Origin: Marsupella aquatica
Taxonomy: Eukaryota; Marchantiophyta
DNA: 64,000 bases
Assembly: GCA_973895155.1 (NCBI GenBank)
Contig: OZ316895.1
Span: 6,758,001-6,822,000, forward strand
Reading direction: 5' to 3'
A program made the translations under genes and the position numbers. The notes below the pieces were generated by a model. That model saw nothing but the letters and a program-made list of their open reading frames with translations, made no database searches and was not told the DNA's origin. Positions 35,806-47,589 of the stretch are shown here, piece by piece. How positions within the stretch are numbered: position 1 is the stretch's first letter; each line of letters opens with the position of its first letter.

Positions 35806-38800
35806 TTGGAATGAAAATTAACATCTTCATTCATCTGCACCATGTTTATTCGATAAACGTCTGCCGCCATACCCATGTGACAACCTAGATACATGTAGAC
35901 CAAATTCAACATAGCTTAGGATTCTAGAATTACCAGCTCCAGATACCGATCATGATAGAATCCTCTCCACAGCTTGAGCGTCAATTGACCAGTAACTGGA
36001 TGCGTTGTCTCCATCTCTCCCGCTGAACCTCCCAACTTATCTCCTCTCCTCGTTTTGCATATACAATGTGGGTCCAAGCATTTTGGATACTCCGCCAGGT
36101 CCAGAAACTCACCATCTCTGCACGGAAGCCCAAATCAATCTGATGTTCTACCAATCTGAGAATCTGAGAATCTGATGTTATGCCAATCGACAAAACATTG
36201 CTGACTGCAACAGTGACTAAATAAATGAGGCACGTCAAACAACAATCTCACCATCAGCTCCATACAGCATGTTGGCAAGACATGGATGAGCCATAGTGGA
36301 TAACCGAAGGGCTTCAAATCAGCGGATGTGGCAAACAGCCAACATGGAACATAATTGACACCAATAAAGGCTGGAAACTTTGCCCCTTTCCGGTCAGTAG
36401 CCCACTGAGTCACTCTGGACGACTACAGTTTCACAGATGCATTCATCTCCTCTTAAGGTAAGTTCCTGAAACTTTCAGATATTTTTCACAAGCTTTGGAG
36501 GGTCCTGCAGCTAATAAATAGTGGCATACCTTGATGCTGGCACAGCTGGTCCAACCATGTCAATGTGTACATGAGCGTCTGGCAGGAGAGCCATCAACTC
36601 TGCAAAAACTTGCAGAATCTGAAGTTCCTTCTCGGGTCCTGCAAATGGAAAGAGTTGTGAGAACCCATCAACAACTCAGAAATGTTTTTCTGAACTCATA
36701 GCCATCTCAAACCCCAAAATTCTAGATAACGACTATTAAAGACGGTAAAGAAAGAAAGGAATCTTCGTGGTTGGAGGACTCGAACTTCTCACCTAAGTAA
36801 TGAACATGGATCCGACTTCCAAGTTTCGTTATGGTGGGCATGCACTGCGAAATAAGGCTTAAGGCGTGATAGAGAGTAAGAGGCTGCCACCAACACGACC
36901 AGGTTCATGAGAAGGTTTGATCTTTGCATGAACCACTGCATCTGTTACTCGGGACTTTAGAGACAGTTCGTATACAAGAAAGAAACCAAATGCTGCAGGT
37001 TCAGCATAAAAATGTGACAATTCCTCGTAAGGAATATATCTTAATGTACTCACCCAGTGCAACAATAAGGCCACAGGAGAGTTGAATGACAATCGCCTCC
37101 ACGTAAAATAGTCTGTCCAGTTACTTAGCTGCCTTTCAGAACTTCTCGAGGGATCTGCACGGTAAGAAAAAAAAATCTATAAGGGCCCGTTGGATGAAGC
37201 TGCTTGAAAGCTTGTGAATATGAATTTTCAGTAAAACTTCTTGTAGGAAGTGAGCAGACTGAAGAAGTGCTGAGAAATTCGGATGGACCTGTGCAAGGGC
37301 ACATTGAAGACGGTAGTTGCCACTCTGTAAGTCATCCAACCAGCCGTTCCAGGTTCAGTTCGCACTCTGTAAATGTCGACTACCATGCCCTTTCGAGCAT
37401 TAGATAGTCGAGGACAGTTCCTATTCTCCACTGCCGGTTCTCCCAAAACACTATTTGTAGACCTGTAATCCCTCCGCATCAAGGGAAGGTCTTTTATGCA
37501 ATACATGATAACAAGCTTTACATACACGTACACTGGCTTTCTCTTTGGTCCTACTGTTTGTGATGTTAACAAGAAAACGACCAAGAAGGATGTAGAATAT
37601 AACTCCAAACTAAGATGTTAGATACCTAAATTTATGACTGTCTTTTAGAGGCCAAAACGAAAAGTAACATGATTAAGTTTGAACACTGAAGTGACGCCAT
37701 CTGTTACTCTAAATTTCTGCTGTCTTATGCGATGACGTGTGGTGCTACCCCAACTTTAGAAACATGATTGAAAATGGACGTCGGAAAGATGTACCAGCAG
37801 AGTAATAAGAGGTGAACATGGAGCCAGCACATTTGCATTCGCCTTGCCATAAGCCTTTGAGATGCAGCTCGCGTCTCTCCAGAAAAGAGCAAATGGTCAC
37901 AGCTCCGTCATCCACCTGGTAGAAACGAATAACATGATGTGAATACCAAGCTATTTGGGCTCGTCAAAATTGGAGAGCGGCGCTCATCTGTCCAGAACGT
38001 CAAAGCAGTGTAAGCAGTGGAATACGTACACGTTGAGTGACCTCTGCAGCGAATGAGAAGGGGAAACCGAGGAGGTCACCGGCCTTAGCCATCTGCTGTG
38101 CCATCCGACTGCAGTCCTTCCGATGCTCTTTCCAGTGCGCAATCTTCAACAATCCAAAAGTTCTGTTTAGATTTGTGGGCAGCAAATAATAACAGACTTT
38201 GCCCATATTAAAGTTCTCTCCACGATAACTGCTAATAATCTACACGTAATATGTAATTCCTTACAGTTCCTTTGGAAGCGAAAGACATGGTAACTCAAGC
38301 CACGAACCTACTTCCTACTAAATCCTGTCAGTAGATCCAGACAAAGAATGACATCACTGGATTCACTCATTTCCTCCAAATGCACAAAGCTCACGATAAT
38401 CGGCTCTGTGTGTTCATTTTAAAAACCCTCGGAAAAACTTAAAACTTTGTTTCATTTTATCCACTTGCTGCGAGCAGGAGAGTTTGAACCATCTCTTGGC
38501 TACCATCGTTCCCCTGTTTTTGACGCCCAATTGTGTAATGACCCTCTTAACCTGAAACCCAACTTCAATAGAACGTTCTGACATTGATATGTCTGGCAAC
38601 GGTCAAACAAGTAGCTCATCACAACAAATTGTCCACACCTGACTCTAGTCAGCTGTAGCAAAAGGTATGAAAAACAAATCAATTCCTTTCTTGAGCCCAG
38701 CCTCTCGAGTCATATAGTCGGACCATTTGCAACGTCTTCCATGACTCTCTGCGCGTTCCAATGATATTCTGTCCATTATCTTTCGAGTTCTGTGCCTTTT

Positions 38801-39053
38801 TCTTCAAAGAAACCACACGAAAGAGAAGCCATAAGCCAGCTACTACAAGACACTCTGGCGCCACCGAGAGCAACGGAACGGAACACAAATCTCCTTCGAG
38901 AGGGAGCGAATGTCGGAACAAAACCTGGTGACGTGGGGAGCAATAGTTGGGAGCACCGCAGGAGCCACATCGGAGAGTCGCAGGGCCAACACAGGGACCT
39001 TTCGCCCCAGCCAACTTTCCTGCGCAGTTCCAATTCCGGCCTCTCGAGGCCAT
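35072..39053 (-). CDS. Plant ZMYND15-like MYND zinc-finger protein
   Basis: Twelve exons give 369 residues in unbroken phase: 39053-38925, 38143-38030, 37915-37795, 37324-37289, 37154-37054, 36883-36793, 36638-36530, 36451-36414, 36022-35934, 35691-35620, 35515-35402 and 35167-35072. Exons 1-2 form the MYND zinc finger (CVGPATLRCGSCG, YCSPRHQ, IAHWKEHRKDC). The rest matches the conserved plant protein annotated as ZMYND15-like: CSFLERRELHLKGLW, LPSSMCPC, SPVALLLHWPLTLYHAL, HYLGPEKELQ, LWRGFYHDRY, VLAPNAGLAAFPSWQPTI, FTDYCEEAAVLAA and NPFRQPFSVED...YSNCFMFGIN at the end. MYND fingers bind short proline-containing peptides; this plant family's role is unknown to me. Exons 8-9 are the least certain. 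The protein is somewhat shorter than angiosperm relatives, mainly in the middle. Confidence 0.9.
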
Positions 39054-39734
39054 CCTCTCCTTGGTTTCGTCACCTTCCTCTCGACAACAAAGGGAGCAGT
39101 CTGGGGCTGGTGTACTACAGTCTCATCGAGAAATTCTGCAGCAGTAGAGGCGCACTGGGAGATTCTTGGACAAATTCTGCAGCAGCAGAGGCGAGTCGTA
39201 GAGCCATGCATTGCACATCATCACCAGCTCAATGGTGGCGCGAGATGGAACACCTTGAGCGGTAGACGTGCGACGAACCGTTGCATGAAACGATGGCCCC
39301 CCCTCTGGCCATCCTTCCCCTTTTGCCTGGGTTCTGGCATTCCCTGTTCGTCCAGACTCCACCCTCTTCTTGACTTCCTATTTTCCTGCTCCTCAGTTGG
39401 TTGGACCAGTACCAGAGAGCAGAACAGAACCCACACAAAGGCCAGAGCAATGCGCTACTCTAACTTACAATCTTGTCAAAAAAACAAACCCAAGAATAGA
39501 GGGAGACCGCGAAAGAAGGAATTAATTTTATATGAGTTAATAAAAGTATCATCAGAAATCAAACTGGTAACCCTTCCCTGATTTAAGTGACTCTGTCATT
39601 CAACTGTTTACTGGCAAATCGGTTCTCTTATATATCTACAGTACGCTAAGTGTCAAAATGAGTTGCAATACGTATTCCTCGTGACATGGGTCTATTGCCA
39701 CCTAATCTCAAATAAAGGATTTCTTTCTAAAGTA

Positions 39735-40610
39735 AGATGTAATGAAGCTATACCAGAGGTTATCCTTATTAGAGTGTGAAGTCATATTACGGTGAGTTTT
39801 GCTCACTACTCCTGGAATCTTTCTGAATCTCAGTGGGATTGCATGTAATTGCAGGTTCGACTCCAAACTTTGTTCTGGCTCCAAACGCTGGACTAGTCGT
39901 CTTCCCAATCTGGCAACCAACCATTGTATGTTGCAGACTCGCTCTGTCCTGGGTTGCATGTTTTCCTCCCTCACCAGTAAGTTGCCCTTCTTATCCAATC
40001 GACGAGCACTGGTCGTCCATCTATTGCAGAAGCTCTTATGTAGTGCAAAACACCTGCGACCACAAATGCTGGCATATCCTTTACGTAGTGTAGGCAAACG
40101 TTGCTCTGTATGTGGAACAGGGGAACAATTCCAGTGCAACGATGTTTGTAAAATTGCTTCAAAGTTAAGAATTTGAGAGCGCGAAGGTCAATCGAAATAG
40201 ATTTCTTCGATGTTTACATAAACATGAGCAGCTTCTTTAAGTAATGTTTAGATTAAGACTGTCGAGGTATGGTCCTTATTGGCACTCGCTGCTCTGGGCT
40301 GCCATAGGTTCAACCAAATCCTTTCCAGTAACCATTTTCTGGAGAAGAAAAGCTTCTGAATCTCCCTAGGTAGTCCAATTGCTACATGTTTGGCATAAAT
40401 TGACCTCTCTGTAACTAAAAACTGACGACACGTTATTTCCATGTCTTCATTGAGTTTGAGAAGGGTAAGTTTGAATGACGACTTGCATGACAGCCAGCGT
40501 GATTGCTTCCGTGTTATATTGATCAACCAAATCGAGCAAGCTTTTTTAGTTAGCAAAGGAGTGTTCATCGTCGGAATTCCACTTTGCTCTATGAAAGATT
40601 CGACCTACAG
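39735..40610 (+). pseudogene. Inverted, broken copy of ZMYND15-like exons 10-12
   Basis: Reverse-complement copy of 34860-35805. The exon 10 copy (about 39853-39924) is intact and encodes a close variant (VLAPNAGL, WQPTI). The exon 11 copy (from about 40028) has lost some 60 bases, removing the FTDYCEEAA block, and its donor GT has become TT. The exon 12 copy (from about 40311) has an early stop, where the CGG CAA of the source reads CAG TAA. No upstream exons exist here. It is therefore a non-functional partial duplicate in opposite orientation, just upstream of the parent gene's start. Confidence 0.9.
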
Positions 40611-40619
40611 CCAGTTAGG

Positions 40620-43325
40620 CCACCGAAGCTCGACTCAAACTCTAGAGAAGCAGGTCCCTCAACTGGAGGTCAAACCTGGAGGAAACCAGGATAAGGAAAC
40701 AAAAAGTTCTGCAATGAATCTGACACTCTGCATTCGAAATAATATTTATGGCAGATATATCCCTGTTGTGGCCAATCGAAAGATCTTCTATGGTTCTTTT
40801 TTCTCTCTTTTTCATTTGCACTTTGTCGGCGCGAAAGGGTAATGTTAGGGAATTCAGAAGTCCTTTTTCCTGTTCAAATTTAATCGGACGTAGGCTACTT
40901 GTTTCGCCTTTTGTTGTCTGTGCAGATTAATTGAAACAGACCTGCCAACAGCGACATTAAATGACTTGGAGGCTAGGCTGATCTGCGACACCGACATTGA
41001 ATGCTTTGGATGCTAGGCTGAGCAGATCCGCGACACCGACAGAATAATTACCATTATCGACATCACAAAGGCGGTTGGTGGGGGCTGCAAGACATTCTCA
41101 TAGTGGGGAACGCCTAGTCCAGTACAAATAGCTTTCTCGAATGAGCCGCCTGCGTCCGTGCAATGTAGGACTCCCATCTGTCCACGTCCGGGACCAAGAC
41201 GAAGGTTCTTCCTTCTAGGTTGTCGGCCTGTTACACGGTGAAGGCCAGCGCATTTGTGTCCACTGTGGAATTGCAACATTGACCTCAAGGTACAATCTAG
41301 GAAACTGCTCCTTGGCAGGCGGGCCCTGCTCAACATTCATTTGTACCAGAATGCAGCTGCGGTATCACTGGTGCTTACAGACCACTAGGGGTGGAACAGA
41401 AAAGGTAAGGGCACAACGTCGTACATGAATTGTGAAGGAAATCAATCGAAAAACACGTAGCCAACATGAAAAGCTTGAACAGAGTGGAGAACACAGATGA
41501 AAGAAAAGCGCGTGGCATTTTTTGGTAAAACCTCGACGCATCGGCTTCCATCACCAACCTCAACACAACAATATACAAAGGGTATAATATGGTTGTGATA
41601 TACCTTCAGTTCATCGGCTGGAAAAAAAAAATTCATTCCTGTTTCACCCTAAACCAACTACCAACAAGTTAACAGCCACTTGCGTTGACTGCTTAGCCCC
41701 TGGAGAGGGGCACTTCGCCCAAGCTGGCCATAAGGATGTCAACTTGGGAGATTCAAGTGGGGCGGCAGATCCCTCACATTTTTGCACCGAAGATTTCATT
41801 GCATACCATTCACTGCAACAGTCTTTTTTGCCCTGAAAGTTTTCGAAGATTAACATTCACTGCAACAGCATGCTGAGCCATCGTGTCCCAAAAGGTCCCT
41901 GACTTCTGCACTGAAACAATATTTTTTGCCTAGAAGACTTCATTGAGTACCATTCATTCGAACAACATGCAACAGTCAGGGGCGTGTCGCAAAAGGGTCC
42001 CTGACTTTTGCACAGAGCAAATGGATACAATGAAGATCACATGTCTCACCAATTTAGCGAAAATCTTATAAAAGATGCACAAATACCAATACTCGTTGAT
42101 TGGGTCAGAGATTTCACGACATAAAAGTTTAGGACCAAAAGATCGATGTCGTGTAAAGTGCCGGCCTATCATGCAAAATAAGAGCGAGACCCTGGTTTGC
42201 CCCTGCAACAGCATCGAGGCCCATGGATGAATGATATTCAAACCTTAAACAAAATTTTCAACTCAAGCTCCCAGAAAATGTCTCCCTCCAAAATGCACCA
42301 AAATTGGTGCAGCACGTTTACACAACGGTATCGGCCTTGTGGACATATTTTGCAAACCATTTGTACTCATTGTAGTGCCAATATGAAATGATTCATTGGA
42401 GGTTTCAACAATCAAACTTAGTAAAACGAAGTCCTCTCATATATAGAGGTGATCTCCGGAAACTCAGTTGGGATTGGTGCAGAGGATTGGTGCAGAAAAC
42501 CCACCTAAATTTGGTCAAAGATACAAAGTGGTGTGTCTCCACATACTAGATAGGGACACAAGACAGTGGTATGTAAGCTGGAAATGAATAGACTAACGCT
42601 GTTCGAAATTTAGCAAAACATAGATCGACACCCAAAAATTTGAGATTCTCTCATGTTGTTGGAGCAGTTCTCGCTGAAAATTGTAGTCCGTGCCGGAACC
42701 GAATGTATTTCACACATACTGTCGGAGTATTGTCATGGAACATACTGAATGACTCCGAATTGTACAAGATCTTAAATGTTTCTTTCATCTCAAATAGTGC
42801 ATCTCTTCATCAAAGCCCACAAGTCAAGAATAAGGACTTGAATACGTGATGTTTCGAGAGTTAGTAAACATTTCCTGCACAGCATTCGCTCCTCTTGATA
42901 TGGGAAGCCATCTTCTCTCGTTCACTTCTCAAAATTTACAGCTGTGTGTATCGTCATCACCCACGAAGCTGGGCAGTTCTCAAAATTTGACAGTATGAAA
43001 CTTCTGACGAATGCCAACATCTGCGACCATCGAAGATCTCTGATTTGCATTTTGCTTGACTAGTAAAATGTAAGGGTTCCGAAATGATGAGGAAGCCAAC
43101 TAAATGCAGGTGCAGCCCAACCCAATTCTACAGGTTTTGAATGAGAGAGCGCAGAAAACGGAACTCCGGGCAGAGCTTTGCTCAGAACAACATGGCACCC
43201 CAGTCATACCGTATCCTGCAAGTGTAGCAATCCTTTTAACGCATTTCCTGACCATATCAGGCGAGCGACTCCAGCACCATAATTGTCTTTCGAGTCACAG
43301 TGACCTCCTCTGACCCTAAACAATC
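40620..43325. other. Stretch without a supported gene
   Basis: Holds a 40-bp direct repeat (about 40952 and 40992, 'cgacattaaatgactttgga'-like). Around 41.8-42.0 kb a block containing 'ccattcactgcaacag' and 'caaaaggtccctgactt' is repeated imperfectly. The minus-strand frame 41336-41013 is unrecognised. Confidence 0.4.
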
Positions 43326-43331
43326 AAATTA

Positions 43332-44276
43332 TCAAGCATCGTCGTCACTGTCTTTCTTGAAGTTCGTCTTCCCTCCTTCCTTGGTGAAAGGCAGCTGTAT
43401 GGGCCCAAATGGAGTATCGACCTCTGCATTACCCTTCAAAGTGTACCCTGTGCTCTTCCCTCTGATAATGTCCCACAGCGCCGACCCGAAATCCTTCGGC
43501 CTGAACGTAATGGGTACCTGTAGCTGCCCAACCCCTGACGGACCTTCACCATCAGCTCCTTTCTGGATCACGGCAGTGCCCTCATCATACATCGCCTGCC
43601 CGATAGATACATCGCCGAAGACGATGTCAGCAGACAGCTTGTTGACGCCCAGATCGAAGGGGTTGAAATTCTGCACCTTGAGATGGAGCACTGCCTTGGT
43701 CTCCTTAAGATCCAGATGCTGAAACTGAACCCTCTCGAGATCCACGTCCGGCTTCTGAGGGATGGGAATTTCTCCGTCTTTCTCCAGAGGTATGCTGATT
43801 CTCCCAATCACAGGAACATCGATGATCAACGTCACCCTGAGCTTGTACTTCACGATCTGCCCCGGATTGAGTTCGTCAAACGTTTCCGTGATCTCCTTGA
43901 AGTTGATGTTGACCGGGATCTTGATGAGCTCCGATCCGTGGGCGTGGATGGTGCCGGCGTCCGGAATGAGCCCCGAGACGAGTTTCTCGCCGTTGGTCTC
44001 GATGAGGTACTCGATATCGACCAGAGGAATAGGCACCGGGTTGGGATTCGTGATGAGCACGTCGACGACGAGGTCCGCCAACTCTGTGGTCAAGTGGATT
44101 ATGTGCATAGCCTTCACGTCCGCATCGGGCTTCCCGAATGAGAAAGCCGACCCGATCGCCGACCCTACGTCTTTCACGAAGTCTCCAATCGTGTCCAGGA
44201 AGCCGCCCTCATCCTGTTTCGACGTCTCTTCTCCTTTCTTCGCCTCTCGCGTCGTTGCATACTCCTCGCCCGACAT
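43332..44276 (-). CDS. LEA_2 (LEA14-like) protein with two WHy domains
   Basis: Single-exon gene of 314 residues, starting at the ATG at 44276. LEA_2 proteins are folded (not disordered) late-embryogenesis-abundant proteins linked to desiccation and stress, thought to be cytosolic here as no signal peptide or membrane segment is visible. A Gly-rich lead with GSAIGSAFSFGKP precedes two tandem WHy (Water stress and Hypersensitive response) domains. The first, about residues 60-165, holds ITNPNPVPIPL. The second, about 180-298, holds KVQNFNPFDLGVNKL and ends TPFGPIQLPF. The tail is acidic. The two-domain form matches the larger plant LEA_2 proteins. There are no introns, and the second copy explains the length. 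Confidence 0.92.
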   Translation of the reverse strand: MSGEEYATTREAKKGEETSKQDEGGFLDTIGDFVKDVGSAIGSAFSFGKPDADVKAMHIIHLTTELADLVVDVLITNPNPVPIPLVDIEYLIETNGEKLVSGLIPDAGTIHAHGSELIKIPVNINFKEITETFDELNPGQIVKYKLRVTLIIDVPVIGRISIPLEKDGEIPIPQKPDVDLERVQFQHLDLKETKAVLHLKVQNFNPFDLGVNKLSADIVFGDVSIGQAMYDEGTAVIQKGADGEGPSGVGQLQVPITFRPKDFGSALWDIIRGKSTGYTLKGNAEVDTPFGPIQLPFTKEGGKTNFKKDSDDDA

Positions 44277-44721
44277 CGCTCTGTCCTCGCGCAAACAAAA
44301 TCGTCAGTCGGCTCTCTTCTACAGTCGAATGAACGGATCCTCAGCTCACTCCTCGTCAGATCTTCAGAGTTCAGACACCCAGCAAGCTCGCACGATTCCC
44401 GACCTGCAAGAGAACTCTGGGCTTGCAATGGCAATCTCTTGTGTCTTGCACTCGGCCTCAATCGAGCTGATCACGGGAGGTTGCTTGCTCCTGCTCCTCT
44501 CTCCTCTTTCCTTCTTGCTTTCCTCGTGCGCTGCCGAACAAACGTCCATCCAGAACTCCGCTCAACTAGACACTGGAACAGTGCTCCAGATAAAATGTTC
44601 GACCTTTCCTCAGGCATCGTCTACCTTTCTCTCTACTGTAGTATAATTATGTACTTTGTAGGCAGGTACGCTCGTTTGGCACTCCCAATCAGACTCGAGA
44701 TCGCAAAATACAGCCCCTCTC

Positions 44722-44825
44722 CAGTGTCACATTTTACTTTTTCGAATGTCGACTCTATGAAAATGTCGACTCTATGAAGGAGATGTTCCAGTGTAACATT
44801 TTACTTTTTCGAATGTCGACGCTAG
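44722..44825. repeat. 67-bp direct repeat upstream of the LEA_2 gene
   Basis: 'cagtgt.acattttactttt' followed by 'tcgaatgtcgac' occurs at 44722 and 44789. 'gtcgactctatga' is also doubled between them. It lies about 450 bases upstream of the LEA_2 start codon. Confidence 0.8.
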
Positions 44826-44962
44826 ATTCCAAATATTCATTATCTGATTTTCCGGAGTATTTTCCTGAGCGTTAGATCTCCCTAGATATAAGAATGACCA
44901 TCAGATCTGGCTAGTGGGGCCGGTGATAAGGTGAGACACTGGCTAGTGAGGCAGAAAAAAAC

Positions 44963-45148
44963 TAGCTAATTTTTGCCAGAAGTGGCCAAAAGCTTCTTCT
45001 TTTTTGGAGAGGTGGAATTTGGTGAATATTTGTCACTAAAAAAATGGCTAGTGACGAAGAGAAAACTACTGTAGCTAATTTTTGCCAAAAGTGGCCAAAG
45101 CTTTTTTGGAGAGGTGGAATTTGGTGAATTTTCGCCACTAAAAAAACG
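44963..45148. repeat. ~109-bp direct repeat, two copies
   Basis: 'tagctaatttttgcca' followed by 'aagtggccaaa...tttttggagaggtggaatttggtgaat' begins at 44963 and again at 45072. A third, diverged copy lies near 7262-7330, so this is a dispersed repeat family. Confidence 0.8.
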
Positions 45149-45368
45149 TGGTCCCTATCCCTACATGGGAAGTTGCTGCTCGTAGCGAATAGGGACCACC
45201 ACTTTTTCTTTTTTCCTTTATGGCTTCAAGTGTGGTGAAAAAGCTTCAAGTGTGGTGAAAAGTGTAGGGCAACTCATGGGCCCCAGGGGTTCATGTACAC
45301 AATAAAGTCCTGTTTGGATGGCATTATGGGATATAATATAATGCCCTCACTGGCCGAAGGGTTTATAA

Positions 45369-45469
45369 AGTCCTGTTTGGAGGGCATTCTCAGATATAAT
45401 GCCCCAAAAAACCAAGAGCTCTAATTTGGAGGGGCTATTATTGCCCATATTGCTCCAAAAACAGGACCT
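45369..45469. mobile_element. Tourist-like MITE, 101 bp, TAA duplication
   Basis: The left end AGTCCTGTTTGGAGGGCAT and the reverse complement of the right end, AGGTCCTGTTTTTGGAGCA, form imperfect terminal inverted repeats. TAA flanks both sides (45366-45368 and 45470-45472). The 3-bp TWA duplication and a terminus containing 'CCTGTTTGG' are typical of Tourist/PIF-Harbinger MITEs. A lone left half starts near 45305. Confidence 0.75.
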
Positions 45470-45952
45470 TAATAGACTTAAAGGAATGAGACATTTTTAT
45501 GTTTTGTAACTTTAGTAAAAGTAAAAAAGAATTCCCCTAAAGAGACATCCCTTGACCCGATATTATGCTCCATAATGCCATGAAAAGTACAAAGGGGCAT
45601 TAAGTATGTTTACTTATAGGATCAAGGGCATAAGGTGCTTTACAAGATACAGAGTGATTGTATGTTGGCCCCCTATGCGAGGAGGAAATAGGGGAGACCA
45701 TATACTTGTAAAGAGTATTATGTGAGTTGGATCTTACTTTCAGGTCTATTGTTCACTTATGAATGGACCAGCTCACATTTCTGTTGTGTTTGCCGAGCTC
45801 AACATTTTACAGAGACCATATGACTTGCAATGAGAAATTAAAACCTCACGTTGAGAGGAGTAAGTGGTTGAGTACCATGATAAGTGAACACATGACCTTA
45901 AAGTATACAGTAAAAAATAATCTTAAAAATAAAAGAAGTATACAGTAAAGCT

Positions 45953-46057
45953 AGTCCTGTTTAGAGGGCATAATCTGATGCCCCCCAAAAGGAGAGCTTT
46001 GCCTTGACTTTTGAGGGGCTACTATTGCCCATAATGCTCAGGACGGAAACAGGACCT
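45953..46057. mobile_element. Second copy of the 101-bp Tourist-like MITE
   Basis: Begins AGTCCTGTTTAGAGGGCAT and ends AAACAGGACCT, with the same interior ('ttgaggggctactattgcccataatgctc'). The flanks are not a clean duplication, so its insertion site has decayed. Partial relatives occur near 6.9 and 28.6 kb. Confidence 0.7.
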
Positions 46058-46059
46058 TG

Positions 46060-47585
46060 ATACACAGTTTGAGGCCTGAGAGCTTTCTAATTTTTCTAAC
46101 TTTACTAAAAGTATAGCAGAATCTTCCTAAAAGAGATGATCCATATCTTGACATAGCAGAATGCCCTGGAAAATGGAAATACAAAGGGAAAATTGAGGAT
46201 GGGCATCACTGAGTATATAATCATGTTCCCAATATTGACCATTACTCTGTATTACTGTTGACCGTATGTCAATCCACATATTTGGGGAGGCATATGGAGG
46301 CCAAATACACTTAATGGCACACCACTTAACTAATGGTAACTATTAAGGGTAGTTTTTGTTTTGTTGCCACAAGCAAACCTTTGAGGTGAGTCTTGTGTTG
46401 AGTTATTATGGTCTGTGTCCATTGATTCATCTACACTTGTTTTTTTAATTGTCTCATTAAAAGATATACTGTATCTGTGCACAGCTAAGTGTTGCAAACA
46501 GTGTGAAAATTCTGGCAAGGTCAATGTGAGCCAATCAGAACTAAGCACATAACCTGAAAGTATGATCAACTTTCAAGTAGGTATATATTCTTTTAAGAGA
46601 ATATGGTCTCCTGTATTTTTCCCCGCATACGCAGGTTGGCATTTGGTCACCCTATTCCTCGTAAAGATCACAGTATGCCCTTAATCCTATACATCAATGC
46701 TCTGGCTCAGACCAGAAATAGAAATACACAGGTCTTAGAAACAACATAACTGTAGTGCGCTTGCACATTGCCAAAATTGTGACCTTGTGAAGGCCTCAGA
46801 CTATATATACTCACCACTATGATATATCAATTAATAATATGGCAAATTTTGATTTGCCCAGACGCTTGATTGTTAGACCTCTACCCTTGATGGGACGTAG
46901 GCCCTGGGGGTGGTGAGCCCAAGGGGGTTACAGCCATGGCCCTACGTGGCCAAGGGTAACATGATTGTAGTTTTGCTCTGTTTTGATCTAAACATTGTGC
47001 ATGAAATTGGGTAGCCCTTGAGGTGGGCTACTGTAGCCATGGGGCAGAAAGCTTATAACCCTGGGCCGGGCTGGCATGGGCATTAAGGTCATAACCATCC
47101 ATGTATATACAAAGAGATAACTACAAGAAGTGTATACAGAACAAGTTTACCAAAAAAAAGCCAAAACAAAGGATAGTAAAGGAAAAGCAAACCAGGTTGA
47201 GAGAGAGAGAACAAACACCAAACTCCAAAGAAGAGGGTCAAAATGTAAACTCCAAAAACCTAGAAAGAGGAAAAAATATGAGAAAGATAAACCCTGCAGT
47301 AGAGTGATAGCTGATGGTACATGTCTTAGACTTGCAGTATTGTGGACCATTAGCTCCAGTAGGCTCTCATTTATATCACAAGGAAAGAAAGGATGGACCA
47401 CTACTTGATTCAGTCAATAGTGGTGGGATCCACTTTTGTGTCTTAGGAAGGTGGCACTTATGGCGAGTTGAGAAGCCTGTGCCAAACAAAAAAAAAGTTG
47501 TTCTTCTCTTGATGGTCACACTATGAACATTAGATCTACGTACAGTCAGATCTGGACCATTGATTTTGGCAAGTAAGTCACTAAT
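46060..47585. other. AT-rich intergenic stretch
   Basis: No gene supported. The frames at 47101-47408 are lysine-rich products of an A-rich strand. Confidence 0.45.
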
Positions 47586-47589
47586 ACAT

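Noticed and set aside
38792-39581. Long + frames of up to 223 codons
   Set aside because: They run antisense to exon 1 and the GC-rich leader of the ZMYND15-like gene, whose minus-strand exon is clearly conserved.
43762-44646. 294-codon + frame
   Set aside because: Antisense shadow of the LEA_2 coding exon, which has two recognisable WHy domains.
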